Positions 18,085 through 25,779 of a DNA stretch of 64,000 bases are shown in pieces (the stretch's first letter is position 1; every line of letters begins with the position of its first letter). The notes below the pieces were generated by a model, which saw only the letters and a program-made list of their open reading frames with translations, was not told the DNA's origin and searched no databases. Both the position numbers and the translations under genes were made by a program. The stretch is from Melioribacteraceae bacterium (GTDB lineage Bacteria; Bacteroidota; Ignavibacteria; Ignavibacteriales; Melioribacteraceae): the NCBI GenBank assembly GCA_035362835.1, contig DAOSDY010000002.1, forward strand, positions 124,001 to 188,000. The letters run 5' to 3'.

Positions 18085-18522
18085 TTATTTAAATTGATTT
18101 AAAAACAACTCCGTTTCTTTTTCTCTTTTCTGTTTATCTATCAGATATTGACTCCTGGCTCTCGCTTCGCGAACCCAATCATTCACCTCAAAACGAAGAA
18201 GAAAACAATAGAAATAGAACAATCCAAGAGTAATAAAAAGCAGAATATTGCTGAACTCTGCAATCACGGTAAATAGTAAGAGAAAAATAACCGGCACAAT
18301 TACAATTGCGGCAAATAAAATAATCCAGCCTTTCTTTTTCTCACTGTACAACACATAAAGCATATACGGCGTAAAGATTATTGCCGTCGCTGCTGCAAAG
18401 AAAATAAAAACAAATGCAAAAAAAGAAAAAAAATACAGCACTGTGCCCGAGACCTCATAATTGAGATATCTCTGCAGCCGGGTTATATTATTATTCTGGT
18501 TTATATATATCTCATCTTCCAT
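18085..18522 (-). CDS. Membrane protein, unknown function
   Basis: A 145-residue protein with three or four hydrophobic helices (near 28-52, 65-92 and 93-110). The loops are short, the N-terminus is polar, and the basic C-terminal tail (REARARSQYLIDKQKREKE) probably lies in the cytoplasm. No conserved motif recognised. It is a single-gene unit in the accessory stretch, with 156 bases to the serine hydrolase upstream and 130 to DUF2200 downstream. Confidence 0.55.
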   Translation of the reverse strand: MEDEIYINQNNNITRLQRYLNYEVSGTVLYFFSFFAFVFIFFAAATAIIFTPYMLYVLYSEKKKGWIILFAAIVIVPVIFLLLFTVIAEFSNILLFITLGLFYFYCFLLRFEVNDWVREARARSQYLIDKQKREKETELFLNQFK

Positions 18523-18678
18523 TGGCTCTTGCTCTTTATGACAGCGATAAATTTAAGCCGATGCACTTTATAACTGCCGATTGGCAGTAAGAATAATTTT
18601 ACTTTAACACAAAGGACAACAATTCTTAAACTATTTTTTTAGGACTACTTTAATATACAATTACAATATCCTTCCGCA

Positions 18679-20163
18679 CTATAATCCGGCCGCTTCAAAA
18701 ATTGGAACAACTTCCTCTATAACCATTGGTACTTTTTGATGATCCATCCCGTCACGAGAGTAATCGGATGCCGTGGTAACTATCACCAGATTCAGGTCCC
18801 TGATAACCATGATATACTGCCCGCCGGCTCCGAGAGCCAGGAACATATCGTGTTCTGATTTACTGCCGCGTATGGGATCACTCCACCAGCTTTTATTGCG
18901 TTTACTTCTATACCACCATTGATAACCGTAATCAAAAAAATCGCTTTCTGCTACATATGGTTTTGTTGATGCGGCAATCCATTCTTCCGGTACTATTTGT
19001 TCACCGTTCCAATAACCTTTATTTAAAACCAGCAGACCGATCTTAGCCATATCTCTCGGATACAGTTGCAGACCGGCATCACAGGGAATTACTCCATTTT
19101 CTTTTTCCCAATTAAAAACCGAAATACCGAGCTTGCTGAACATAAATTCTTTTGCAAATTCATCGGCCTGTTTGTTCTCTAGAGTATATATGATTCCGCC
19201 GAGAAGATTTGTACATTTCCCGCTGTATCGGAATCTTTCCCCCGGCTTTGTCTCCATTTTACTACTAAGTATATATCGAATAAAATTATCCGGTCCGTGA
19301 TCTTCAAAATCCCCATCCTCATTAAATCCGGCAGTCATTGTTAAAACATGTTTAAGTGTGATTTTTTCTTTTTCCGGTGTTTTATACGAATAGTATTTTG
19401 GGAAAAAGTTTAAGACCGGATGTTCTTCATTATTTGATTTATTACGGTGTAAAGCTATTCCCAGAAGTAAAGAAGTAATGCTTTTAGTGCATGAGTTGAT
19501 GCGATGAAGCTTCGTTCGATTATAACCGAAAAAATATTCTTCAAGTATAAGTTTCCCGTCTTTGATTATTAATAATGATTCCAGCCGTCCGGATTTTTGT
19601 TTAATTATCCGGTCGATCAACCTGTAAACGGCCGCTGAATCTTTTGCAAATTTGAATATTGATTCTGTCTCTAAATAATTATCAATTTGCCCGGGCCTTT
19701 CATATCTATAATTTATTTCTCCGCGGTTGTCCGGTTTACGGGGGTAAAATATATTCGAAAAATCTTTTTCTGTTCTTACAAAATTGACCGGGGTTATTTC
19801 ATCTGAATGTATTCCTCCTTTGAGCATTTTACTTTCTGCATCCAGGTTGAAAATCAAGGTATCCGAATCTGAATCAATGATTACTATTCTCCCGGCAATA
19901 CTGTCGTATTGTACATCAGTAAACTTACATTCCATTTTGAACTCATTGTTCATTATAAAACAACAACGGGCTGTAAGTTTATTACTGCTCTCTTTTCTAA
20001 TTAACAAAAGAGCATTGTCTGCGTCTCCGAAATTGGATGACGTTTCTTTGGTCGAAATCCACAATCCCTCAATACCTGCTGTTGACGTAGTGTTATTATT
20101 AATACAACTATTGATGGAAATTGCGATCAAAGCCCACGTAAACAATAGTTTTGTTCTATTCAT
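18679..20163 (-). CDS. Beta-lactamase-family (class C type) serine hydrolase lipoprotein
   Basis: About 494 residues. A signal peptide ends in INSC, so the protein is probably a lipoprotein. A ~150-residue N-terminal domain of unknown fold precedes the beta-lactamase domain. SxxK is present as SCTK (Ser224, Lys227). The YxN motif reads YSG in FRYSGKCTNLLGG, so its Asn is replaced. The C-terminal GAGGQYI box is intact. Such proteins act as esterases or D-amino-acid peptidases rather than antibiotic resistance enzymes. ATG at 20163 is preferred to an upstream in-frame start at 20208 because the signal peptide begins there. Confidence 0.82.
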   Translation of the reverse strand: MNRTKLLFTWALIAISINSCINNNTTSTAGIEGLWISTKETSSNFGDADNALLLIRKESSNKLTARCCFIMNNEFKMECKFTDVQYDSIAGRIVIIDSDSDTLIFNLDAESKMLKGGIHSDEITPVNFVRTEKDFSNIFYPRKPDNRGEINYRYERPGQIDNYLETESIFKFAKDSAAVYRLIDRIIKQKSGRLESLLIIKDGKLILEEYFFGYNRTKLHRINSCTKSITSLLLGIALHRNKSNNEEHPVLNFFPKYYSYKTPEKEKITLKHVLTMTAGFNEDGDFEDHGPDNFIRYILSSKMETKPGERFRYSGKCTNLLGGIIYTLENKQADEFAKEFMFSKLGISVFNWEKENGVIPCDAGLQLYPRDMAKIGLLVLNKGYWNGEQIVPEEWIAASTKPYVAESDFFDYGYQWWYRSKRNKSWWSDPIRGSKSEHDMFLALGAGGQYIMVIRDLNLVIVTTASDYSRDGMDHQKVPMVIEEVVPIFEAAGL

Positions 20164-20244
20164 TATAGATCCATAATAATGTATTTGACATTTTGTATTC
20201 AGTATCAAGCGGCCGCAGCTGAGTAGCTTGTCATTGATTATTCA

Positions 20245-20808
20245 TTAAAAAATAAAAGGAACAAACATCCCGGTCTCTTTTATATACTCTGAATAGGATT
20301 TACCGAAATAATTTATATTCTCTCTCTCTTCAACTTTCGCCGTTACAATTAAGAACAACATTATAAATACTGTTAATAGAATTGTAAGAACTGATATATT
20401 TTTTAAGAGAGCTCCGAGACATAAAAATAAAAGTGAGCTATACATGGGATGTCTTATATACTTGTAAACACCATCTTTAACTAATTTATCAGTGTTTTCA
20501 AATTCGAAATTAGCTGTAGCATTCTCTCTTTTATTTGAGCCGCCAGTCTTTTTGAGTAAAGATATACTCCGGATTATTAGGTAAAGTGAGATTAGTAAAA
20601 GAAACCATGAGAGTATCTGCCGGGGAGAAAATGATTTGGAAAACCAGTGCGGGATATTTAATAAAACCAGAATCAGTGTAAATTCAAAAACAAAAAACCG
20701 GTAAAAACCGTGAACCTTAAAACTTCGAAATGATTTTCTCGATACTGTAATCAGCAGAATAGTCCCTGAAGCAAATAGAAAAACTTGAATTATAGATGGT
20801 AGATTCAT
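20245..20808 (-). CDS. Isoprenylcysteine/phospholipid-type membrane methyltransferase (ICMT-like)
   Basis: A 187-residue integral membrane protein with about five helices and the ICMT/PEMT signature GVYKYIRHPMYSSLLFL (RHPxY), followed by KVEERENINYFGKSYSEY, where ICMT-like enzymes bind S-adenosylmethionine. Bacterial members methylate small lipids or unknown acceptors. ATG at 20808 is chosen over TTG two codons earlier. The gene follows attC-like site B in transcriptional direction and could be the first gene after it, but I found no matching site on its downstream side. Confidence 0.8.
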   Translation of the reverse strand: MNLPSIIQVFLFASGTILLITVSRKSFRSFKVHGFYRFFVFEFTLILVLLNIPHWFSKSFSPRQILSWFLLLISLYLIIRSISLLKKTGGSNKRENATANFEFENTDKLVKDGVYKYIRHPMYSSLLFLCLGALLKNISVLTILLTVFIMLFLIVTAKVEERENINYFGKSYSEYIKETGMFVPFIF

Positions 20809-20829
20809 AATCAATCCGCAATTCTAAAT

Positions 20830-21044
20830 ACCTAACGAAGTTGCGTTTAAGCAAACGCTACAATGTTTCCGCTACAAATATTTACCCGCCGTCTTTTTGG
20901 CGGGCAACGATTTCTTGTTTATGTTTTTTATTTTCTTCCTTTCTTCAACTTTTGCAATAATGATAATCTACAAATTCCTTGACCGACGGAATTTATCCCG
21001 CAGTTGTTTTGCGGGAGCGTTCCGCTTAAGACGCGTGCTATACC
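20830..21044 (-). repeat. attC-like site B (after the M50-like gene)
   Basis: Read on the minus strand: box GGTATAGC (21044-21037), 2 bases, arm GCGTCTTAAGC with one extra base, a ~170-base middle with two small GC hairpins (20884-20903 and 20998-21014), arm GCTTAAACGC (20852-20843), 6 bases, box GTTAGGT (20836-20830). The 10-base arms pair perfectly apart from the single bulged base in the 5' arm. The last box fits the attC R' consensus GTTRRRY. The spacing (2, bulge, 6) is the same as in site A, and a bulge in the 5' arm is a known attC hallmark. The GGTATAGC box departs from RYYYAAC at two positions. Confidence 0.5.
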
Positions 21045-21051
21045 TTATTCT

Positions 21052-21591
21052 CTACAGACCGGTAATTTTATAAGTTGCAATTACCAAAAGTTGACACAGA
21101 ATACTTACTGTAAAAAAATAACCATTATGTTTTAAATCTATCTTGAGTTTATAACTCGCTCTTATAACAATTAGAAGCAATAGCAGCAGTATAATTATTC
21201 CTACAGTATATGTACCGAGTCCCATAATTGAAGATATTCTAGCTTCATCTTGCTGACTAAATCCTCCAAAGACAAGAGAAAAAAAACGGAGTACAAATTG
21301 AAAGAATAAAACCGGGTAGGCATATATCGTTGAATATTTCTCTAAAATTAACAGAGAGGCAACAGCCAACAATATCGTAAATGCAGGTCCGCCAATACTT
21401 ACGTATAAATTATGGCTTTCATTTAAATAATGTCCGTCTCTAGGCCAAACATAGTTTAGACTATATATCATATCATTACCTAGAATCTCTCCTACAATCC
21501 AATGTCCAAATTCATGAAAGAGATATGAGAAATAAGCTACAGGAATAAACAATAAATAGAGTCTAGCTAAAAATTTTTTATCAACATTCAT
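21052..21591 (-). CDS. M50-like membrane metalloprotease, cassette gene
   Basis: A 179-residue membrane protein with HEFGH at residues 26-30 inside the first hydrophobic region, a GGPAFTILLA helix (about 78-87) and further helices to the C-terminus. This layout matches minimal M50-type intramembrane zinc proteases. A second conserved acidic motif is not certain: QQDEARIS is the only candidate. Family members cut membrane-spanning substrates. The gene is short for a full site-2 protease and has no PDZ domain. It occupies the second cassette-like unit, with attC-like sites on both sides. Confidence 0.65.
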   Translation of the reverse strand: MNVDKKFLARLYLLFIPVAYFSYLFHEFGHWIVGEILGNDMIYSLNYVWPRDGHYLNESHNLYVSIGGPAFTILLAVASLLILEKYSTIYAYPVLFFQFVLRFFSLVFGGFSQQDEARISSIMGLGTYTVGIIILLLLLLIVIRASYKLKIDLKHNGYFFTVSILCQLLVIATYKITGL

Positions 21592-21613
21592 AACTTAACT
21601 ATTTTTTATTAAC

Positions 21614-21805
21614 GGTATAACGGTGTGGCTTTTCACCCGTCAGCACCGTACAACAGAGCCGAACTGAAAAACCACTGTCAATAATTTTTAACAATTTTAT
21701 TTGACAGAACAATGTTACAAGCAAGCTTACATCTTTTACCAAACCCGAAAACTTGAACATTGCCACATTGAAAACTCGGTCGGGTGTAAAAGCTGGTTAG
21801 CTGGC
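21614..21805 (-). repeat. attC-like site A (after the DUF6161-like gene)
   Basis: Read on the minus strand: box GCCAGCTAAC (21805-21796), 2 bases, arm GCTTTTACACCCG with one bulged A, a ~140-base middle, arm CGGGTGAAAAGC (21639-21628), 6 bases, box GTTATACC (21621-21614). The 12-base arms pair perfectly except for the bulge. The first box is the exact complement of GTTAGCTGGC at the other side of the DUF6161-like gene (23035-23044). At ~190 bases it is longer than the common 57-141 base attC range, and GTTATACC departs from GTTRRRY at one place. Confidence 0.5.
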
Positions 21806-21809
21806 ATTC

Positions 21810-23015
21810 TCACTTAAATTTATCCATAATATTTACAACACCAGGCATTGTAGGAGAACTATCGCCGCTTAATATACCAGTATCTGCTCTACTAAAAATA
21901 GATTCGAATACAAGTTTCCTTTCTGCATCCGCAATTTTACCTTCTTTAACAAGTGCTAAATAAATTAGTGTTAGCTGCTCTCTTTCTTCAGCATCTCTTT
22001 GCAAATGGAATGAACTATAAGTTAATTTTGTAAATACTCTAGTAAGAAAAACTCCTAAGGATATTATAGTAGCTAGAATAACTAATCCTTTAATGCTTTC
22101 TGGTTTAAATTCGGTTATGCTATAGTGGAATGGCAACGGCAAATTATATAAAATCAACAAAAGCAAACAGGTCATTAAAATAATGTTGGCAACTAAAAAA
22201 GATAACCAGAGTTGACCTTTTTGTTTATAAAGCTTAGCTCTATTTTGCCAATACACAACTGGCCCTTCCAACTTTAGCTTCTCAGTATATAGTTTTTTTA
22301 ATGAATTGAGGTCTTCATTGCCTTTGCTTATAAATCCTTCAACTTCACTTTTTCTATCTTTCTGCCAGCTCTCATTATCACTTATAAATTTAGTTTTCCA
22401 GTCTTCCAGCTTGTTATTGTACTGATTAAAAATAGCATCTAAGTCTTTAGTTTTTTGTATCCAATCATTGTTAATTTGAGCAATATTTTTATTCTCGGAT
22501 TTGCTTCTCTGGACAATGCTTGTCTTATTTTGAGTTATAAACTCATAGCCGCGCAAGTAGCCTAATAATGCATCCTTATTACTTATGTTAAAACCGGAGT
22601 TAATTAAAAAGTTATGAGTATGCATTGCTTGTGAACTGTTATTTTCATATTCCTCATAAATAAACTTTGCTAAAGAGGTTGATGAGTAAATTAGACGTTG
22701 ACCTTCTGGAACATTTGTGTGACTTAGTGAGCCTTTTATATTATTCCAATGTTGTTCAATTTGCGAAACATTCCAAGCGGGCGAATTGGATATGAGGGCA
22801 TTTAAGTCATTAATTCGCTGAGTATAAAATCTAATGTAATAATCAATAATACTACTTCTACTTTTTAATTTTTCCCAATATTCCTTTTCCTTTGAATAGA
22901 ACGATTTAATTTCACTTGCACCTTTTATGGTAAAATTAGCACCAGTAAAGTTGTCAGATATTGTTATTGTACAATTATCTAAAAATTCTTTTTTTTTCAA
23001 TTCAATTTCATTCAT
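21810..23015 (-). CDS. DUF6161-like two-helix membrane protein, cassette gene
   Basis: A 401-residue protein. Residues 1-260 are polar and largely helical, with heptad-like stretches near 190-255 (coiled coil likely). Two transmembrane helices follow (about 272-292 and 309-327). The conserved tail is SSFHLQRDAEEREQLTLIYL, then FESIFSRADTGILSGDSSPT, which I recognise as the DUF6161 pattern. Function unknown; similar two-helix architectures with a soluble sensor part occur in accessory loci. Base composition is more AT-rich than the core genes around it. It sits in the first cassette-like unit, with exact 10-base inverted boxes on its two sides. Confidence 0.65.
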   Translation of the reverse strand: MNEIELKKKEFLDNCTITISDNFTGANFTIKGASEIKSFYSKEKEYWEKLKSRSSIIDYYIRFYTQRINDLNALISNSPAWNVSQIEQHWNNIKGSLSHTNVPEGQRLIYSSTSLAKFIYEEYENNSSQAMHTHNFLINSGFNISNKDALLGYLRGYEFITQNKTSIVQRSKSENKNIAQINNDWIQKTKDLDAIFNQYNNKLEDWKTKFISDNESWQKDRKSEVEGFISKGNEDLNSLKKLYTEKLKLEGPVVYWQNRAKLYKQKGQLWLSFLVANIILMTCLLLLILYNLPLPFHYSITEFKPESIKGLVILATIISLGVFLTRVFTKLTYSSFHLQRDAEEREQLTLIYLALVKEGKIADAERKLVFESIFSRADTGILSGDSSPTMPGVVNIMDKFK

Positions 23016-23034
23016 TTTATGCTCATTTTAATTT

Positions 23035-23044
23035 GCCAGCTAAC
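23035..23044 (-). repeat. Cassette boundary box GTTAGCTGGC
   Basis: On the minus strand this box opens the unit with the DUF6161-like gene, 20 bases before its start codon. It is the exact complement of the box at 21796-21805 beyond the stop. The upstream side shows no clear second arm, so the array's start (attI or an earlier attC) is not resolved. Confidence 0.45.
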
Positions 23045-23101
23045 ATATATTTATCAATAATGGCTTCCATCCCTAATTTTGATTAAAAGCCAAAAAATTT
23101 T

Positions 23102-23135
23102 CGTGATAAATTCCAAACGCTTGTCATTTATCACG
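23102..23135. repeat. Perfect inverted repeat, 10-base stem
   Basis: CGTGATAAAT (23102-23111) and ATTTATCACG (23126-23135) around a 14-base loop, 87 bases upstream of the DUF6161-like start. AAGCC/GGCTT can pair outside it on the minus strand with an asymmetric bulge. It could be an operator, a transcript hairpin or a relic of another recombination site. Confidence 0.4.
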
Positions 23136-23452
23136 GCTTAATTATTTGAAGAACCTCTTAAAACAAAGAAAATATTCCTGATAACCTGCATATTCAAAAA
23201 TTGTTATCAAGATTTATTTCTCTTAAAAAATAAAAGAATCCGCAGCTAATTTTATAATTCACTGATGTAAAATCTAAATGGTGATCATTCTGAGTTTTAA
23301 AGAAAGCATTAGGCAGGGATGAGCAGTAACAGTAGATATGAAAAGAAATTAAATATGTAAGTCGGTACGCGGAAGATGCGTCAGGCATTAAGAACCCCTC
23401 TGTAATGCTTGGGCAAATTAAAATTTCAACTTTATAATTGCAAGAAAAATAA

Positions 23453-23660
23453 TTCTTGGTTCGTGGTTGTTGGTTCTTGGTTCGTAGTTGAACTTACAGA
23501 ACAATGATATTGCAGCCGTTATGGATTTGGAATGACGCGGATTATTGTCATCCTGACGAATGTCAGAATCTGCTTATATTTTCATTCCCACTTAACCAAG
23601 AACTGAGCCAACACCGCCTTTTGTGTGGAACCAAGAACTAAGCACTAAGAACTAAGAACT
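23453..23660. repeat. Cluster of related TTCTTGGTTC / GAACCAAGAA repeats
   Basis: TTCTTGGTTCGTGGTTG (23453-23469) and TTCTTGGTTCGTAGTTG (23474-23490) are 21 bases apart with one difference. The reverse form GAACCAAGAACTAAG begins at 23628 and runs into CACTAAGAACTAAGAACTT. Arms in opposite orientation about 140 bases apart could fold into a large imperfect hairpin. Related sequence is at 14392-14405. Confidence 0.5.
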
Positions 23661-23882
23661 TTTTTGTCATCCATTCATTCAATCATTCAGACAATCAAGC
23701 AAAAATCTTTTTCTCTTCATCCTTCCCTCATTCCATCCTTCCCACCTTTGTAAAACCTTCCTATTATAGCTATATTTCGCCGCAAAATTTTTCAATTAAT
23801 TATTAAAAAATGTTCATAATCCGCGGAAATCCGCTTAATCCGGGTTATCCGCGTTCTATCAGCTTAGTAAGGAAAATCGCTT

Positions 23883-25676
23883 TTGCAAAACATCCGTAAC
23901 TTCTGCATAATCGCACATATCGACCACGGCAAATCGACTATTGCCGACGGACTTCTCGAGTTCACGCATACAATAAGCCAGCGTGAGGCGAAGGAGCAGC
24001 TGCTTGACAGTCTCGACCTCGAGCGCGAACGCGGAATTACGATCAAATCCCACGCGATACAGATGAAATATATCGCTCAGGATAAGAAAGAGTACGTTCT
24101 AAACCTGATCGATACACCCGGCCACGTCGATTTCTCCTACGAAGTATCACGCTCGCTCGCCGCGTGCGAAGGCGCTATTCTTATTGTAGACGCCGCGCAG
24201 GGTGTGGAAGCTCAGACAATCTCCAACTTATATATGGCAATAGATGCCGGACTTGAAATAGTGCCGGTTATTAACAAAATCGACCTGCCGAGCGCAATGG
24301 TAGACGTTGTTAAACACCAGATAATCGACCTGATCGGCTGTAAGGACGGGGATATAATTCTCGCAAGCGCGAAGACGCGTCAGGGTATCGACCAGATCCT
24401 CGAAGCGGTTGTTCAAAGAATTCCGTCTCCGGTTGGTGATGAAAATGCTCCCCTTCAGGCACTCATATTCGATTCAATTTTCGATTCGTACCGCGGAGCT
24501 GTGGCATACGTCCGACTCGTAAACGGAACACTTAAAGAGAAAGATGAAATCACATTCTTTACCAGCGGCAAAAAGTACCTTGCCGAAGAAGTCGGAATCC
24601 TTAGAATGGGAAGAATCAGATCCGGTGAGCTTCAGGCTGGAAATGTAGGATACCTGATTCCCGGAATAAAAGAATTACATGATACAAAAGTAGGCGATAC
24701 TGTTACACATCTACGCAACGGTGCTGAAAGTCCATTGCCCGGTTATAAAGAAATTAAACCGATGGTATTCAGCGGATTATATCCAACGGATTCCGATGAT
24801 TACGAAAACCTGCGCGACGCTCTCGATAAATACAGATTGAATGATTCGGCTCTCAGCTATGTACCCGAAACATCCGCCGCACTCGGATTCGGATTCCGGT
24901 GCGGATTCCTCGGTATGCTCCATATGGAAATTGTTCAGGAACGTCTGGAACGGGAATTCGATCAGTCGATCGTTACTACACTTCCGAACGTTGAATATTG
25001 GGTTTATACCAAGATTGGTGAGAAGGTTATTGTGGATAATCCGGCTGAAATGCCTGTTCAGGGTGATATAGAGAGAGTAGAAGAACCATATGTTAAAGCT
25101 CAGATAGTTACTCCGAGCGAGTACGTCGGGAACTTAATGCAGCTTGCGATTGAAAAAAGGGGAGTATATAAGAATACAACGTATATCGATCCTACAAGAG
25201 CCGATATACAGTTCGAATTCCCGCTCTCTGAAATTATTTTTGATTTCTACGATAAGCTTAAATCGATCTCGCGCGGCTATGCGTCGTTTGATTATGAGTA
25301 TATAGGATACAGGGAATCGGATCTTGTTAAACTTGATATTATGCTTAACGGCGAGAAGGTTGATGCGCTTTCGATAATTGTTCATGAGAAGAAAGCTTAT
25401 TCGTGGGGACAGAAAGTCTGCTCGAAGCTTAAGGATTTAATACCGCGGCAGATGTTCGAGATTGCCGTTCAGGCGGCTGTAGGTACGAAAGTTATTTCGA
25501 GAACAAATATAAAAGCATTGCGTAAAAACGTTCTTGCTAAATGTTACGGCGGCGATATTACACGTAAAAGAAAACTTCTGGAGAAACAGAAGGAAGGTAA
25601 ACGGAGAATGAAACAGGTGGGCAATGTTGAAATACCGCAGGAAGCGTTTTTAGCAGTATTGCAGATTGAAGATTAA
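23883..25676 (+). CDS. lepA: Elongation factor 4 (LepA)
   Basis: A 597-residue translational GTPase, full length for LepA. G1 AHIDHGKST (residues 11-19), switch I RGITIKSH, G3 DTPGH and G4 NKIDLP are intact. The C-terminal LepA-specific domain is recognisable by ALSIIVHEKKAYSWGQKVCS and the closing RKRKLLEKQKEGKRRMK. LepA acts on stalled or mis-translocated ribosomes at the inner membrane. The start is TTG, 9 bases after AAGGA; no ATG precedes the conserved IRNFCIIAH. It is followed 100 bases later by lepB, a common lepA-lepB pairing. The leader contains four ATCCG repeats. Confidence 0.97.
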   Translation: MQNIRNFCIIAHIDHGKSTIADGLLEFTHTISQREAKEQLLDSLDLERERGITIKSHAIQMKYIAQDKKEYVLNLIDTPGHVDFSYEVSRSLAACEGAILIVDAAQGVEAQTISNLYMAIDAGLEIVPVINKIDLPSAMVDVVKHQIIDLIGCKDGDIILASAKTRQGIDQILEAVVQRIPSPVGDENAPLQALIFDSIFDSYRGAVAYVRLVNGTLKEKDEITFFTSGKKYLAEEVGILRMGRIRSGELQAGNVGYLIPGIKELHDTKVGDTVTHLRNGAESPLPGYKEIKPMVFSGLYPTDSDDYENLRDALDKYRLNDSALSYVPETSAALGFGFRCGFLGMLHMEIVQERLEREFDQSIVTTLPNVEYWVYTKIGEKVIVDNPAEMPVQGDIERVEEPYVKAQIVTPSEYVGNLMQLAIEKRGVYKNTTYIDPTRADIQFEFPLSEIIFDFYDKLKSISRGYASFDYEYIGYRESDLVKLDIMLNGEKVDALSIIVHEKKAYSWGQKVCSKLKDLIPRQMFEIAVQAAVGTKVISRTNIKALRKNVLAKCYGGDITRKRKLLEKQKEGKRRMKQVGNVEIPQEAFLAVLQIED

Positions 25677-25779
25677 AAAGAAATAGAACGCGGATTACAC
25701 TGAATGCCGGACGAATGGATGTTAAACATATTTATAATTCGTGTTCTATCAGCAAGATAGAAAAGAAGGAAAAAATTTT

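Larger units (their letters stand above)
20836..23044 (-). mobile_element. Integron-cassette-like array without integrase (two gene cassettes)
   Basis: Two consecutive single-gene units on the minus strand are bounded by attC-like sites. Unit 1 (about 23043-21621) carries the DUF6161-like gene: it opens with GTTAGCTGGC and its downstream site opens with the exact complement GCCAGCTAAC. Unit 2 (about 21620-20836) carries the M50-like gene: it opens with GTTATACC and its downstream site opens with GGTATAGC, complementary in 7 of 8. That self-complementarity between a cassette's 5' end and its own R'' box is the rule for integron cassettes. No tyrosine integrase gene is in view, so this would be a cluster of attC sites lacking integrase. 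Confidence 0.5.
23045..23882. other. Long gene-poor stretch with hairpin and repeat fragments
   Basis: Nearly 840 bases with no convincing gene. From left to right: a perfect 10-base inverted repeat (23102-23135); AT-rich sequence to 23450; a tandem of TTCTTGGTTCGTxGTTG (23453-23490); a patch like TGTCATCCTGACGAATGTCAG near 23549; ACTTAACCAAGAAC (23590-23603); GAACCAAGAACTAAG with further ACTAAGAACT copies to 23660; a low-complexity CATTCATTC/CATCCTTCC tract to about 23750; and four ATCCG copies every 9-10 bases (23819-23851) just before lepA. A 64-codon minus frame at 23194-23388 looks non-coding. Confidence 0.6.

Noticed and set aside
20164..20244. A third attC-like site after the ICMT-like gene
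   Set aside because: The expected box ACCTAAC and paired arms are not found; only CAAGC/GCTTG short pairing is visible.
23035..23200. An attI site or integrase gene upstream of the cassette units
   Set aside because: No long minus- or plus-strand frame with tyrosine-recombinase motifs, and no clear second arm beside the GTTAGC box.
23194..23388. Minus-strand open frame of 64 codons in the long gap
   Set aside because: Random-looking composition rich in Cys, Tyr and His, no ribosome site, and it runs through AT-rich gap sequence.
24228..25385. Several minus-strand frames of 60-83 codons inside lepA
   Set aside because: Shadows of the highly conserved lepA frame; none has a ribosome site or motif.
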